A DNA stretch of 64,000 nucleotides from Clostridiales bacterium (GTDB taxonomy: Bacteria > Bacillota > Clostridia > Christensenellales > Aristaeellaceae), in the NCBI GenBank assembly GCA_004555155.1, contig SFJH01000006.1, forward strand, positions 20,093 to 84,092, given 5' to 3'. The notes beneath the pieces are model-generated. The model did not search any database. It saw only the letters and a program-made list of their open reading frames with translations, and had not been told where the DNA came from. How positions within the stretch are numbered: the first letter of the stretch is position 1; every line of letters starts with the position of its first letter. Shown here piece by piece: positions 41,859 through 50,454 of this stretch. A program made the translations under genes and the position numbers.

Positions 41859-42341
41859 TCACCTGTCGTCATCATATTTTTTCGCCATTCGGCGTCTGAA
41901 AGCGCTGAACGCATGCAGAATCGCCGCAGCCGCGGCCAATCCGGTCAGCGCGCCGCAGAAGTCGATCGCCATGTCCGCCACGCTGCACACTCTGCCCGCC
42001 GCCTGCATCTGATGCAGCTCGTTGAGCACCGACAGCAGCGCGCACCCGACGCCCGTGAGCAGAACCGCCGTGCGGCGCTTCAGTCCATTCAGCAGCGCCA
42101 TCCCCATGAGACAGCCCTCCACCGCGAAGATCCCGAAGTGCGCCGCCTTGCGCACGCAGTGGTGCAGCAGGTCGAAGTCCATGCCCCAGTCCAGCAGCCA
42201 TCCGAACAGGAGCTGCGTGACGCCCCCGCTCAGCGCGCTGGAGTCCTCGCCCACCTGTCCCGAAAAGAAGAAGAGCACGCCAATCCATGCAATCGCTGCC
42301 GCTGCAAATATCGCCGTACTCTTTCCGCCGTGATTCCGCAT
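41859..42341 (-). CDS. VanZ-like family membrane protein
   Basis: A 160-residue membrane protein with four predicted helices. It carries the VanZ-like motifs FFFSGQ in the first helix, RKAAHFGIFAVEG in the second, and NELHQMQAAGR...DMAIDFCGA near the C-terminus. In glycopeptide resistance VanZ gives low-level teicoplanin resistance, but most VanZ-like proteins have no known function. GGGAGGC lies 8 bases before the ATG at 42341. It is the first gene of the operon with the two metal GTPases. Confidence 0.85.
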   Translation of the reverse strand: MRNHGGKSTAIFAAAAIAWIGVLFFFSGQVGEDSSALSGGVTQLLFGWLLDWGMDFDLLHHCVRKAAHFGIFAVEGCLMGMALLNGLKRRTAVLLTGVGCALLSVLNELHQMQAAGRVCSVADMAIDFCGALTGLAAAAAILHAFSAFRRRMAKKYDDDR

Positions 42342-42393
42342 CCGTTCAGCCTCCCGCAGTTCCGGCGCACAGCGCCAGTACCACATATTGCTA

Positions 42394-42428
42394 TTATACC
42401 TCATCAGACGGTTTTTTCACGTGAAAAG
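42394..42428 (-). promoter_or_regulatory. promoter with overlapping palindrome for the VanZ/G3E operon
   Basis: TATAAT (42394-42399) on the minus strand with a weak GTGAAA (42416-42421) 16 bases upstream. The -35 area is the perfect palindrome TTTTCACGTGAAAA (42415-42428), a candidate operator. Confidence 0.5.
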
Positions 42429-42484
42429 ATTCAAATTCATCAACAAATAACAAACCGGACCCGCGCCCGCTCCGGGAGAGCGCC

Positions 42485-42525
42485 AAAAACCGATCGCGCC
42501 CTGCACGCAGGGCGCAATCGGTTTT
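42485..42525. terminator. bidirectional terminator after the sugar isomerase gene
   Basis: About 17 bp of stem (AAAACCGATNGCGCCCTG arms, one mismatch) around CACG or its complement, with A-rich and T-rich flanks, 32 bases after the stop at 42556. Confidence 0.8.
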
Positions 42526-42555
42526 CCTTCGGCGCGCGGGACAGGGCGCTTCCCC

Positions 42556-43299
42556 TTACAGCTTCAGCAGGTTGTCGAGGCTGACCTTGCAGCTGTCGAG
42601 GGGCGGGAGGGTGTACTCCTCCTGCTCGACGATGAAGTGCTCGGTGCCGATCTTCTGGCCGAGGGCGATGATGGCTTCGAAGTCGAGGACGCCCGCGCCG
42701 CACTCGACGTTGGCCTTGCGGTCGGGGCCGAGCTCCTTGAGGTGCATGAGGGGCTGGCGGCCGGCGTACTTGCGGATATAGCGGATGGGGTCATAGCCGG
42801 CATAGGCGACCCAGAAGACGTCGAACTCGGCGAAGACGTCGGGCTCGACGTTGTTGAGGACGGTCTCCATGAGCACCTCGCCGCCGTCGACGACGAACTC
42901 GTGGGCATGGTTGTGATAGCCGAGCTTCAGCCCGTGGGGGCGGAGCTTTCCGGCGGTTTCATTCATGACCTCGGCGAAGCGCAGCGCGTCGTCGCGGGTC
43001 TTCATGTCCTGCCAGGGGCAGACGAGGTACTTGTTGCCGACGGCGAGGGCCATTTCGATCTCGGCGTCCAGCTCGGCTTCGGTCTTGGGCAGGCCGCCGA
43101 TGTGGGAGCCATAGGCCTCGAGGCCGTTGTCCTTGAGCAGCGCGGCCATCTCGGCCGGCCTGAGTCCGCCGTAGCCCGCGAACTCCACGCCCTTGTATCC
43201 CATCTTCGCGACCTTTTCCACGGTGCCGCGGAAGTCCTTTGCCATCTCATCGCGCAGCGAATACAGCTGCAGACCCACATTCTTCAAAAGCATTTTCAT
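42556..43299 (-). CDS. sugar phosphate isomerase/epimerase (AP endonuclease 2-like TIM barrel)
   Basis: A 247-residue TIM-barrel protein of the xylose-isomerase-like/IolE-IolI group. It starts KNVGLQLYSLRDEMAKDF, a hallmark of this family, and has GYKGVEFAGYGG, the metal-binding LGYHNHAHEFV, and EHFIVEQEEY. Members interconvert or dehydrate keto-sugars or inositols using a divalent metal. The ATG at 43299 overlaps the dehydrogenase stop (ATGA). With the dehydrogenase it forms a two-gene sugar or polyol pathway unit; the substrate is not defined. Confidence 0.9.
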   Translation of the reverse strand: MKMLLKNVGLQLYSLRDEMAKDFRGTVEKVAKMGYKGVEFAGYGGLRPAEMAALLKDNGLEAYGSHIGGLPKTEAELDAEIEMALAVGNKYLVCPWQDMKTRDDALRFAEVMNETAGKLRPHGLKLGYHNHAHEFVVDGGEVLMETVLNNVEPDVFAEFDVFWVAYAGYDPIRYIRKYAGRQPLMHLKELGPDRKANVECGAGVLDFEAIIALGQKIGTEHFIVEQEEYTLPPLDSCKVSLDNLLKL

Positions 43300-44303
43300 G
43301 ACTCCTTCCAATCGATGATCACGCCGAGATAGGCGTTGCGATCCTTATTGACCTCGAGGTAGACCTTCACGGCCTCCTCGGGCGTGACGATGTGCGAGAC
43401 CAGCTCGGCGGTGTGCAGCTTTCCCTGGCGAATCAGGTCGAAGCACACGCAGGTGTTGCGCTCGATGGAGTGCTTCACATAGCGCTCGCGGGTGGTGGGC
43501 AGGCGCCACTCGTGCGCGCCCTTGAAGGTCACGCTGCCCAGATCCTCCAGGTGGCTGTAGCGCAGCACGCTGGCCAGATTGGTCTGATAATCTCCGCGGG
43601 GCGTGCCCAGGAAGATGATTTCGCCGTGATAGCCCACCAGCTTCAGGCAGCTCTCGCCGCAGGCGGGAATGCCGGTGGCCTCGATGACGGTGTTCGCGCC
43701 GGCGCCGCCGGACAGCTCCTTCACGGCGGCCTCGGCCTCGTCGGGGGCGACGGTCCTGTCAATGCCGACCTTCGCGGCCAGCTCGCGGCGATGGAGCGCG
43801 GGATCGATGCCGATCACCGTCGCGCCGGACAGCTTCGCCAGCTGCGCCGCCATGATGCCCACCAGGCCCAGGCCGGACACCACCACCAGGTCGCCCAGCT
43901 CGATCTCCGACACGCGCACGGCGGTGAACGCGATGGTGGCCATGCGCACCATCGGAACAAACCGGATGTCCAGGCCCTCCGGCACCCTGGCGATCAGATT
44001 CCAGGGGTTCGGGCTGGTGATCTGATAGCGGCAGTGCATGCCATAGTGGAACACGATGTCGCCGGGCTTGTAGTCCATGCCCTCGCCCGCCTCCAGCACC
44101 TTCGACACGCAGCAATAGCCCGGCACCGCGGGCATCTTGAACCAGTCCTCTCCGCCGGACAGGCAGGCCAGCTCCGTGCCCGTGCTGATCAGCGAATACT
44201 GGGTCTCCACCAGCAGCTCGCCCTTGCCGGGCTTCAGCGCCGCGTCCTCCTTCTGAAGCGACACCTGCCAGGGCGCTTCAAACACGATCTTCCGATTGTT
44301 CAC
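43296..44303 (-). CDS. zinc-type medium-chain dehydrogenase/reductase
   Basis: A 335-residue MDR-family polyol/sugar dehydrogenase-like protein. It has GELLVETQYSLISTGTEL, the Rossmann loop VSGLGLVGIMAAQLAKLSG, and VIEATGIPACGESCLKL. The structural-zinc cysteine quartet is absent, and the catalytic zinc ligands are not clearly in the usual places. That fits the bi-domain oxidoreductase-like branch often seen with Gfo/Idh proteins. GTG at 44303 is the likely start: GGGAGGG is 7 bases upstream, whereas the upstream in-frame ATGs lack a site. It is the first gene of a pair with the isomerase. Confidence 0.87.
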   Translation of the reverse strand: MNNRKIVFEAPWQVSLQKEDAALKPGKGELLVETQYSLISTGTELACLSGGEDWFKMPAVPGYCCVSKVLEAGEGMDYKPGDIVFHYGMHCRYQITSPNPWNLIARVPEGLDIRFVPMVRMATIAFTAVRVSEIELGDLVVVSGLGLVGIMAAQLAKLSGATVIGIDPALHRRELAAKVGIDRTVAPDEAEAAVKELSGGAGANTVIEATGIPACGESCLKLVGYHGEIIFLGTPRGDYQTNLASVLRYSHLEDLGSVTFKGAHEWRLPTTRERYVKHSIERNTCVCFDLIRQGKLHTAELVSHIVTPEEAVKVYLEVNKDRNAYLGVIIDWKES

Positions 44304-44455
44304 GTCTGTTCCCTCCCGTATTTTCATCACATTGCGCCTGCGATTGCGTTCCCGTTCCATTATAGCACGCTTTCTTTACAAATGCTATGCCCTATTTTCC
44401 ATTTTTCGACAGGCGGACGCTGATGAACATTTCATGAACATTTTCCCCTCCCCTA

Positions 44456-44484
44456 TTGACAGGCGCAGGCCGGGGGACTATAAT
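44456..44484 (+). promoter_or_regulatory. consensus sigma-A promoter of the HEAT-repeat gene
   Basis: TTGACA (44456-44461), 17-base spacer, TATAAT (44479-44484). Confidence 0.88.
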
Positions 44485-44542
44485 ATCTTCCAGTGATAGC
44501 TTTTATAGAAAGATATTTACGCATTGGAAAGGAAGGACCCAT

Positions 44543-44872
44543 ATGTTCGGCAACAAAATGCACAAAGTGGAAAAGGCGATTGAAAAGAACAAGGGCGACG
44601 TGCTGGTGGGACTGCTGACCGACAAGGACGATTCGGTGCGCCTGGCGGCCATCGACGGTCTGGGCAAGACCAGGAGCAACGAGGGCACCAACCCGCTGAT
44701 CAACCTGCTGCACGACCCCAGCGCGGAGGTGCGCAAGCATGCGGCGAGCGCGCTGGCCGCCATCGGCGACGTGCACGCCAAGGCCCACATCTCCCATGCG
44801 CTGAGCGTGGAGAAGGACGCGGGCGCGAAGTCCGCCATGCAGGCGGCGCTGGGCCAGCTGAAGGACTATTGA
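44543..44872 (+). CDS. HEAT-repeat protein
   Basis: A 109-residue all-helical protein with HEAT/PBS-lyase-like repeats: LTDKDDSVRLAAIDGLGKTR, then LHDPSAEVRKHAASALAAIG, and a third imperfect copy. Such short proteins serve as protein-binding scaffolds; no enzymatic motif is present. AAGGAAGGACC lies just before the ATG, and a perfect promoter precedes it. It is followed closely by the MarR gene, which has its own promoter starting inside the last bases of this gene. Confidence 0.85.
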   Translation: MFGNKMHKVEKAIEKNKGDVLVGLLTDKDDSVRLAAIDGLGKTRSNEGTNPLINLLHDPSAEVRKHAASALAAIGDVHAKAHISHALSVEKDAGAKSAMQAALGQLKDY

Positions 44873-44876
44873 CCCC

Positions 44877-44906
44877 TTGACTTTTCTCCGGTCGTTCGGA
44901 TATAAT
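44877..44906 (+). promoter_or_regulatory. promoter of the MarR-type gene
   Basis: TTGACT (44877-44882), 18-base spacer, TATAAT (44901-44906), 33 bases before the ATG at 44940. Confidence 0.75.
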
Positions 44907-44939
44907 CAAGGCGCATCCAACCCGGAGAGGGAGGGCTTT

Positions 44940-45362
44940 ATGGATTACCGAGCACTGGCCGAGGAACTGCTGGCCGCCATGGCCTATCAGACCATGCCCA
45001 CGGAGGAGCCCAAGCAGCTCAGCGTCGGGGAACGCGGCATTCTGAACTACCTGCACTACCACAACAACGACGCCTTCGCCGGCGAGATCAGCCGCGACCT
45101 GGGCATCACCACCGGCCGCACGGCCATCGCGCTGAAGAACCTGGAGAAGAAGGGGCTGATTCAGCGCAGCGCCTCCGAGACCGACCGGCGCTGCGTGGTG
45201 GTGCGCATCACGGAGGCCGGCTCGCAGGCCGCAGAGGCGTTCCGCCTGCGCGTGCTGGATTCCGTGGAGGACGTGCTGCGCGCCCTGGGGGAGCGCGACG
45301 CGCCGGAGTACGTCCGGCTGGTCAAGCGCATCACGGCGCTGGAAATCGGCCGGCACGGATGA
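44940..45362 (+). CDS. MarR-family transcription regulator
   Basis: A 140-residue winged helix-turn-helix regulator. LSVGERGILNYLHYHNNDAF and AGEISRDLGITTGRTAIALKNLEKKGLI form the DNA-recognition part, and RSASETDRRCVVVRITEAG is the MarR wing signature (D-x-R). It would act as a dimer on nearby or own promoters, responding to a small ligand. GGGAGGG lies 6 bases before the ATG at 44940; the frame is open upstream but the promoter -10 lies inside that extension. The target is unknown; no efflux gene is adjacent. Confidence 0.9.
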   Translation: MDYRALAEELLAAMAYQTMPTEEPKQLSVGERGILNYLHYHNNDAFAGEISRDLGITTGRTAIALKNLEKKGLIQRSASETDRRCVVVRITEAGSQAAEAFRLRVLDSVEDVLRALGERDAPEYVRLVKRITALEIGRHG

Positions 45363-45409
45363 GCGCCAGGGCAACGGCAGATCCCCCATTCCCCCGAATC
45401 CGCAGTCAA

Positions 45410-45447
45410 AACGGGTACCGGCATACAGCCGGTACCCGTTCTGTTGT
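45410..45447. terminator. terminator between convergent MarR and argH genes
   Basis: A 13-bp perfect stem AACGGGTACCGGC / GCCGGTACCCGTT with a 5-base loop; T-rich on the plus side and TTTTG on the minus side. Confidence 0.82.
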
Positions 45448-45529
45448 TTCCAAAAGCCTGTTTCGAAAGATCGAAAGCGAAGGCAGCCCCGGAAATCCGC
45501 CCTTCCATCCGCCTCATGCGCGCCCGGGC

Positions 45530-46900
45530 TTACTTCAGCTTCTCCTCCGCGCAGGCGATCTGCCTCTGCACGGCCTCCGGCGCGGGCCCGCCCTCCAGAT
45601 TGCGGCGGTTGACGCAGTTGAGCAGGTCGATGGCCTCGTATACGCCCTCGTCGAAGGCGTCGCTGGCGGCCTTGTAGGTCTCCAGGGGCAGCTGCTCCAG
45701 CGTCGTGCCCTGCTCCACGCAGGCTCTGACCAGCGCGCCGGTGATGCCGTAGGCATCCCGGAAGGGAATGCCCTTGCTTACCAGATAGTCGGCGCAGTCG
45801 GTGGCGTTGATGAAGCCGCCGGCGGCCGCCTTGCGCATGTTCTCCGGGTGGAACGCCGCCGTGCGCAGCATGGGCGCGAGCACCTCGAGGCACAGCGCGG
45901 CGGTGTCGATGGCGTCGAACAGCGCCTCCTTGTCCTCCTGCATGTCCTTGTTGTAGGCCAGCGGCAGCGCCTTCATGGCGGTCAGCAGCGTGGTCAGATC
46001 GCCGTAGACGCGGCCGGTCTTGCCGCGCACCAGCTCCGTGATGTCCGGGTTCTTCTTCTGCGGCATGATGGACGAGCCCGTGGAGAACGCATCCGACAGC
46101 GTGACGAACCTGAACTCCCAGCTGCACCACATGCAGATCTCCTCGGAAAACCGCGACAGGTGCATCATCAGAATCGACAGGTCGCCGAGCAGCTCCAGCG
46201 CGAAGTCCCGGTCGGACACGCCGTCCAGGCTGTTCTCCGCAATGCCGTTCATGCCCAGCAGCTCCGCCACGCGCCGCCGGTCCAGCGGATACGTGGTGCC
46301 CGCCAGCGCGCCGGAGCCCAGCGGCGAAACCAGGGTGCGCTTGCGGCAGTCCGCCAGGCGGTCGATATCCCGCAGCAGCATCTGCACATAGGCCATCAGA
46401 TAATGGGCCAGCGTCACCGGCTGCGCCCGCTGCAGATGGGTGTAGCCCGGCATCACCGTGTGCAGGTGCTGCTTCGCCACGTCGACGAACGCCCGGGCCA
46501 GCTCCTTCGCCAGCGCGATCAGCCGTTCGGTCTGGTCCGCCAGATACAGCCGGACGTCCAGCGCCACCTGATCGTTGCGGCTGCGGCCGGTGTGCAGCTT
46601 CTTGCCCGCCGCGCCGATGCGCTTCGTCAGCTCCGCCTCCACGAAGGTGTGAATGTCCTCGCAGCTCATGTCGATCTCCAGCGCGCCGGAATCGATCTCC
46701 GCCAGAATCCCCTTCAGTCCCTCCACGATCTGCGCGCTCTCCTCCGGCGTCACCACGCCCACCTCGCCCAGCATCGTCGCGTGGGCGATGGAGCCCGCGA
46801 TGTCCTGCCGGTACATCCGGGAATCAAATCCGATGGACGCGTTCAGCGCGTTCAGCTTCTCGTCCACCTGCCCGGTCATTCTGCCTGCCCATAGCTTCAT
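45530..46900 (-). CDS. argH: argininosuccinate lyase
   Basis: A 456-residue member of the fumarase/aspartase superfamily that splits argininosuccinate into arginine and fumarate, the last step of arginine synthesis. Visible motifs are KLWAGRMTG at the start, HTGRSRNDQVALDVRLYL, GYTHLQRAQPVTLAHYL with the catalytic His, and the signature GSSIMPQKKNPD with the catalytic Ser. GGAGGAATGGAAC precedes the ATG. It follows argG by 73 bases, with a stem-loop in between, and functions with it. Confidence 0.98.
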   Translation of the reverse strand: MKLWAGRMTGQVDEKLNALNASIGFDSRMYRQDIAGSIAHATMLGEVGVVTPEESAQIVEGLKGILAEIDSGALEIDMSCEDIHTFVEAELTKRIGAAGKKLHTGRSRNDQVALDVRLYLADQTERLIALAKELARAFVDVAKQHLHTVMPGYTHLQRAQPVTLAHYLMAYVQMLLRDIDRLADCRKRTLVSPLGSGALAGTTYPLDRRRVAELLGMNGIAENSLDGVSDRDFALELLGDLSILMMHLSRFSEEICMWCSWEFRFVTLSDAFSTGSSIMPQKKNPDITELVRGKTGRVYGDLTTLLTAMKALPLAYNKDMQEDKEALFDAIDTAALCLEVLAPMLRTAAFHPENMRKAAAGGFINATDCADYLVSKGIPFRDAYGITGALVRACVEQGTTLEQLPLETYKAASDAFDEGVYEAIDLLNCVNRRNLEGGPAPEAVQRQIACAEEKLK

Positions 46901-46920
46901 GTTCCATTCCTCCAGACTTG

Positions 46921-46950
46921 AAAACGGGCTATCCCGATCGGGGATAGCCC
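46921..46950 (-). other. stem-loop between argG and argH
   Basis: GGGCTATCCC / GGGATAGCCC (10-bp perfect stem, 5-base loop) followed by GTTTTC on the minus strand. It could be a partial terminator lowering argH relative to argG, or an mRNA-stabilising hairpin. Confidence 0.6.
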
Positions 46951-46973
46951 AGTATGCTGATTTGCGGTTTCGA

Positions 46974-48194
<1,221 letters not shown>

Positions 48195-48252
48195 TTTCTT
48201 CAATCTCCTGTTTCGCCGCGCGATGGGCGGCGGTGATTTGCTTTATGCGTAT

Positions 48253-48280
48253 ATTATACACTGAAAAGCCGGGATGTCAA
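48253..48280 (-). promoter_or_regulatory. promoter of argG-argH
   Basis: TTGACA (48275-48280), 16-base spacer, TATAAT (48253-48258) on the minus strand, 58 bases before the argG ATG. Confidence 0.82.
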
Positions 48281-48320
48281 CCCCTGAAACTGCATATCTA
48301 TGTAGAATTGGCGTTAAAAA

Positions 48321-48338
48321 GATGCATAAACATTCAAG
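48321..48338 (-). promoter_or_regulatory. candidate ARG box upstream of the argG promoter
   Basis: On the minus strand CTTGAATGTTTATGCATC resembles the 18-base ArgR/AhrC operator (dyad around an AT-rich centre, TGAAT...AT-CA). It lies about 40 bases upstream of the -35 box and overlaps the tadA stop codon. No second clear copy is seen. Confidence 0.4.
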
Positions 48339-48804
48339 TTTTTGCATCTCGATTGCGCTTTTTATGAAAAAACTCGTCCAGCGGCGCGCGGCACCCGGCC
48401 TCGAGAACGCCGCCGTCGCTCGGGCAGAAGTGGGAGAAGGCGGGGTCCTCGGGGATGCGGTAGACGCTGCCGGCGCAGCCCTGGGCGGGATCGGGCGCGC
48501 CGTAGACCAGACGCGACACCCGGGCCTGGCTGATGGCGCCGGCGCACATGGGGCAGGGCTCCAGCGTGACGTAGAGCGCGCAGCCGTTCAGCCGCCAGCC
48601 GCCCAGCGCCCTCGCCGCGCGGCGGATGGCCACGATCTCGGCGTGGGCGGTGGGATCGCCGGAGCGCTCGCGCCCGTTATGCCCGCGGGCGACGATCGCG
48701 CCGTCCTTCACGATCACGCAGCCCACCGGCAGCTCGCCCTCCTCCAGCGCCAGCCGCGCCTCGGCCAGCGCCTCGCGCATCATTTGGGAATCAAAGTCGT
48801 TCAT
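48334..48804 (-). CDS. tadA: tRNA adenosine(34) deaminase
   Basis: A 156-residue zinc-dependent deaminase that converts A34 to inosine in tRNA-Arg(ACG). The catalytic site is complete: DPTAHAEIVAIRRA (His ligand and Glu) and LEPCPMCAGAI (the two Cys ligands). ELPVGCVIVKDG and the C-terminal APLDEFFHKKR are typical. ATG at 48804 has GGAGG 6 bases upstream. It overlaps the preceding hypothetical gene by 14 bases, so it is probably the last gene of the DUF421/SpoIIM cluster. Confidence 0.94.
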   Translation of the reverse strand: MNDFDSQMMREALAEARLALEEGELPVGCVIVKDGAIVARGHNGRERSGDPTAHAEIVAIRRAARALGGWRLNGCALYVTLEPCPMCAGAISQARVSRLVYGAPDPAQGCAGSVYRIPEDPAFSHFCPSDGGVLEAGCRAPLDEFFHKKRNRDAKT

Positions 48805-49261
48805 GCGCATCCTCCTTTGAACAGAAGCGCAGGGCGCGCTCATAGCACTCGCGGGCAGCCGCTTCGCAGCCCGCGTCGGGATCCAGCCAGTCGGCTGCGG
48901 TTGAGAGCAGAACAAAGGGTTCTTCGTCTGCAATTCCCTGCGGAATCGCCCGCCAAAGCGCCTCAGCCAGGCGCGCAAATGTTCCGATGGACAGATCAGC
49001 GCGGCGATAATACATTCCCAGCGGCTCAAAAATCATCCGGGCATACGCCGACTTCTGCGCGGAATCATCCGGATCAAGCGCACTCAACAGCAGCACGATG
49101 GTTTCCTTCGGATTCGCGGTACAGTTCTCCAACCGCTGCAGCATTTCATTCTCGGGTTCGGCAAGAAAAAGTCCGTGCAGCCCTTGAAGATAGTCCTCCT
49201 GGCACATCATGCCCGCCAGAAGCAGCGTGCCCCACGCTGCGAGCTGTGCCTGAAGATGCAT
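48791..49261 (-). CDS. protein of unknown function
   Basis: A 156-residue soluble, mostly helical protein without signal peptide, membrane helix or motif I recognise. It has acidic and hydrophobic segments (TIVLLLSALDPDDSAQKSAY, ARLAEALWRAIPQGIADEEP) and a helical C-terminus. It starts 3 bases after the SpoIIM-like gene stop and overlaps the tadA start by 14 bases, which implies translational coupling. The function is unknown. Confidence 0.65.
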   Translation of the reverse strand: MHLQAQLAAWGTLLLAGMMCQEDYLQGLHGLFLAEPENEMLQRLENCTANPKETIVLLLSALDPDDSAQKSAYARMIFEPLGMYYRRADLSIGTFARLAEALWRAIPQGIADEEPFVLLSTAADWLDPDAGCEAAARECYERALRFCSKEDAHERL

Positions 49262-49264
49262 CGC

Positions 49265-50017
49265 TCACAGCCCCATGGCCCGGGCGAACAGGTCCGGGGT
49301 GATCCAGGTCTCGATGCACGCCGCGGCCAGCAGCAGCGGCAGCACAACCAGCACATACAACAGCAGCGTGCAGCCCATGGCCCGCAGGGGATGGGCGTTC
49401 CTCCGGCGGCAGATGCGCCTCGTCAGCGTCCTGCACAGCGCGAAGCCCATGGCGAAGCTCAGCGCCAGCGCGGGGATCTCCAGCACGCCGTGGGGCAGTA
49501 TGCCCCAGGCCACCGCCGCCAGCGAGCCGCCCTCCGCCAGCACCGCGCCCGTCAGTGCGCCCACGATGACCGCGTTCGCCGCCAGCGGCCACACCGACAG
49601 AAACAGAAACGGCACCAGCCCCAGCACAATCCCCACGGCGCAGGCCAGCGCATTGTTGAGAAACAGCGCCGTGGCGTCCAGCCGCTGCGGCTCGGGCGAC
49701 AGGGCGCGGGACAGCTCCTCCGCCTCTTCCTCCAGCGCGTCGGGGTCCGCGCCGAAGGACCGCCACACGTCGTCCCAGGTCAGCGACTCCTCCGCGCCGG
49801 CATTGAGAATGAAGCCGGACTTGTCCTCCAGAAAGTCGCTCAGCACCTCCCGCGCCGCCCCGGGATCGTCGGCATAGACCGCGCCGAACAGCGCCCACAG
49901 CCCGCAGAAGACGATCAGCATGACCCAAAAGGGCCGGCGCACGCTGCCGCGCCAGTAGACGCCCATGCGCTCCAGCGGCGTAGGATCATAATCCTGACGC
50001 AGATCCGATTCGCTCAT
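49265..50017 (-). CDS. SpoIIM/DUF95-like stage II sporulation protein M family
   Basis: A 250-residue membrane protein. After a soluble N-terminus and one helix (about residues 31-49) comes a 75-residue extracytoplasmic or cytosolic segment, then four to five helices. ILPHGVLEIPALALSFAMGF is the characteristic SpoIIM motif (P-H-G-x-x-E-x-P). SpoIIM is part of the engulfment DMP complex in spore formers, but DUF95 proteins also occur in non-sporulating species. AAAGGAG lies 6 bases before the ATG at 50017. A TATACT promoter stands in front of it. Confidence 0.88.
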   Translation of the reverse strand: MSESDLRQDYDPTPLERMGVYWRGSVRRPFWVMLIVFCGLWALFGAVYADDPGAAREVLSDFLEDKSGFILNAGAEESLTWDDVWRSFGADPDALEEEAEELSRALSPEPQRLDATALFLNNALACAVGIVLGLVPFLFLSVWPLAANAVIVGALTGAVLAEGGSLAAVAWGILPHGVLEIPALALSFAMGFALCRTLTRRICRRRNAHPLRAMGCTLLLYVLVVLPLLLAAACIETWITPDLFARAMGL

Positions 50018-50043
50018 GGTTTTCTCCTTTGCGTTTTTTCTCC

Positions 50044-50073
50044 AGTATAGCACACCTTCACCGCCGGATTCAA
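50044..50073 (-). promoter_or_regulatory. promoter of the SpoIIM-like gene
   Basis: TTGAAT (50068-50073), 18-base spacer, TATACT (50044-50049) on the minus strand; the -35 overlaps the DUF4363 stop codon. Confidence 0.6.
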
Positions 50074-50453
50074 TAGAGATTTGTCAGGTTCAGCGCCTCC
50101 TGGTCGCGGATGTGCTCGATGGCCTCGCCGATGAGCGCCACGGAGCCGTAGAAGTCCTCCATGTCGGTGTACTCGATGCAGATTTCCGCCTGAATGATGC
50201 GCTCCTTGACCTCGTGGAGGTCGTCGTGAAAGCAGAGCACCTCCATCAGCGCGGCCTTCTCGTCCCACAGGCTGGCCAGCGCCACCAGTCCCTCCCGCGC
50301 GGCGGCGACGTTGCCCTGCTCCATCTGCTCGAACACCTCCACGGAATAGAGGTGCGCCTCGTCCAGGATGCGGTTGAGCGTCAGCACGGAGCCCGTGCAG
50401 ATTCCCAGGCAGACAGCCAGCACGGCGATCACGGTGATCAGCAGCCGCTTCAT
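50070..50453 (-). CDS. DUF4363-type membrane-anchored protein
   Basis: A 127-residue protein with one N-terminal transmembrane helix (about residues 4-24) and an extracytoplasmic four-helix-like region (MEQGNVAAAREGLVALASLW, IEYTDMEDFYGSVALIGEAIEHI). It fits the DUF4363 pattern, a family that typically accompanies DUF421 (YetF-like) proteins in Clostridia and Bacilli. It starts one base after the DUF421 stop codon, so the two are coupled. Function unknown. Confidence 0.75.
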   Translation of the reverse strand: MKRLLITVIAVLAVCLGICTGSVLTLNRILDEAHLYSVEVFEQMEQGNVAAAREGLVALASLWDEKAALMEVLCFHDDLHEVKERIIQAEICIEYTDMEDFYGSVALIGEAIEHIRDQEALNLTNLY

Positions 50454-50454
50454 C

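Noticed and set aside
39558..42584. 1008-codon plus-strand open frame
   Set aside because: Antisense to both G3E GTPases and the VanZ gene; its Val/Met-rich repeats are the complement of the His-rich array.
44303..44360. ATG starts at 44360 or 44327 for the MDR dehydrogenase
   Set aside because: GGGAGGG lies downstream of both and 7 bases before the GTG at 44303.
48870..49261. Extended N-terminus for tadA starting near 49029
   Set aside because: The frame is open but lies antisense-free over another gene in a different frame; the GGAGG before 48804 and the usual TadA length fix the start.
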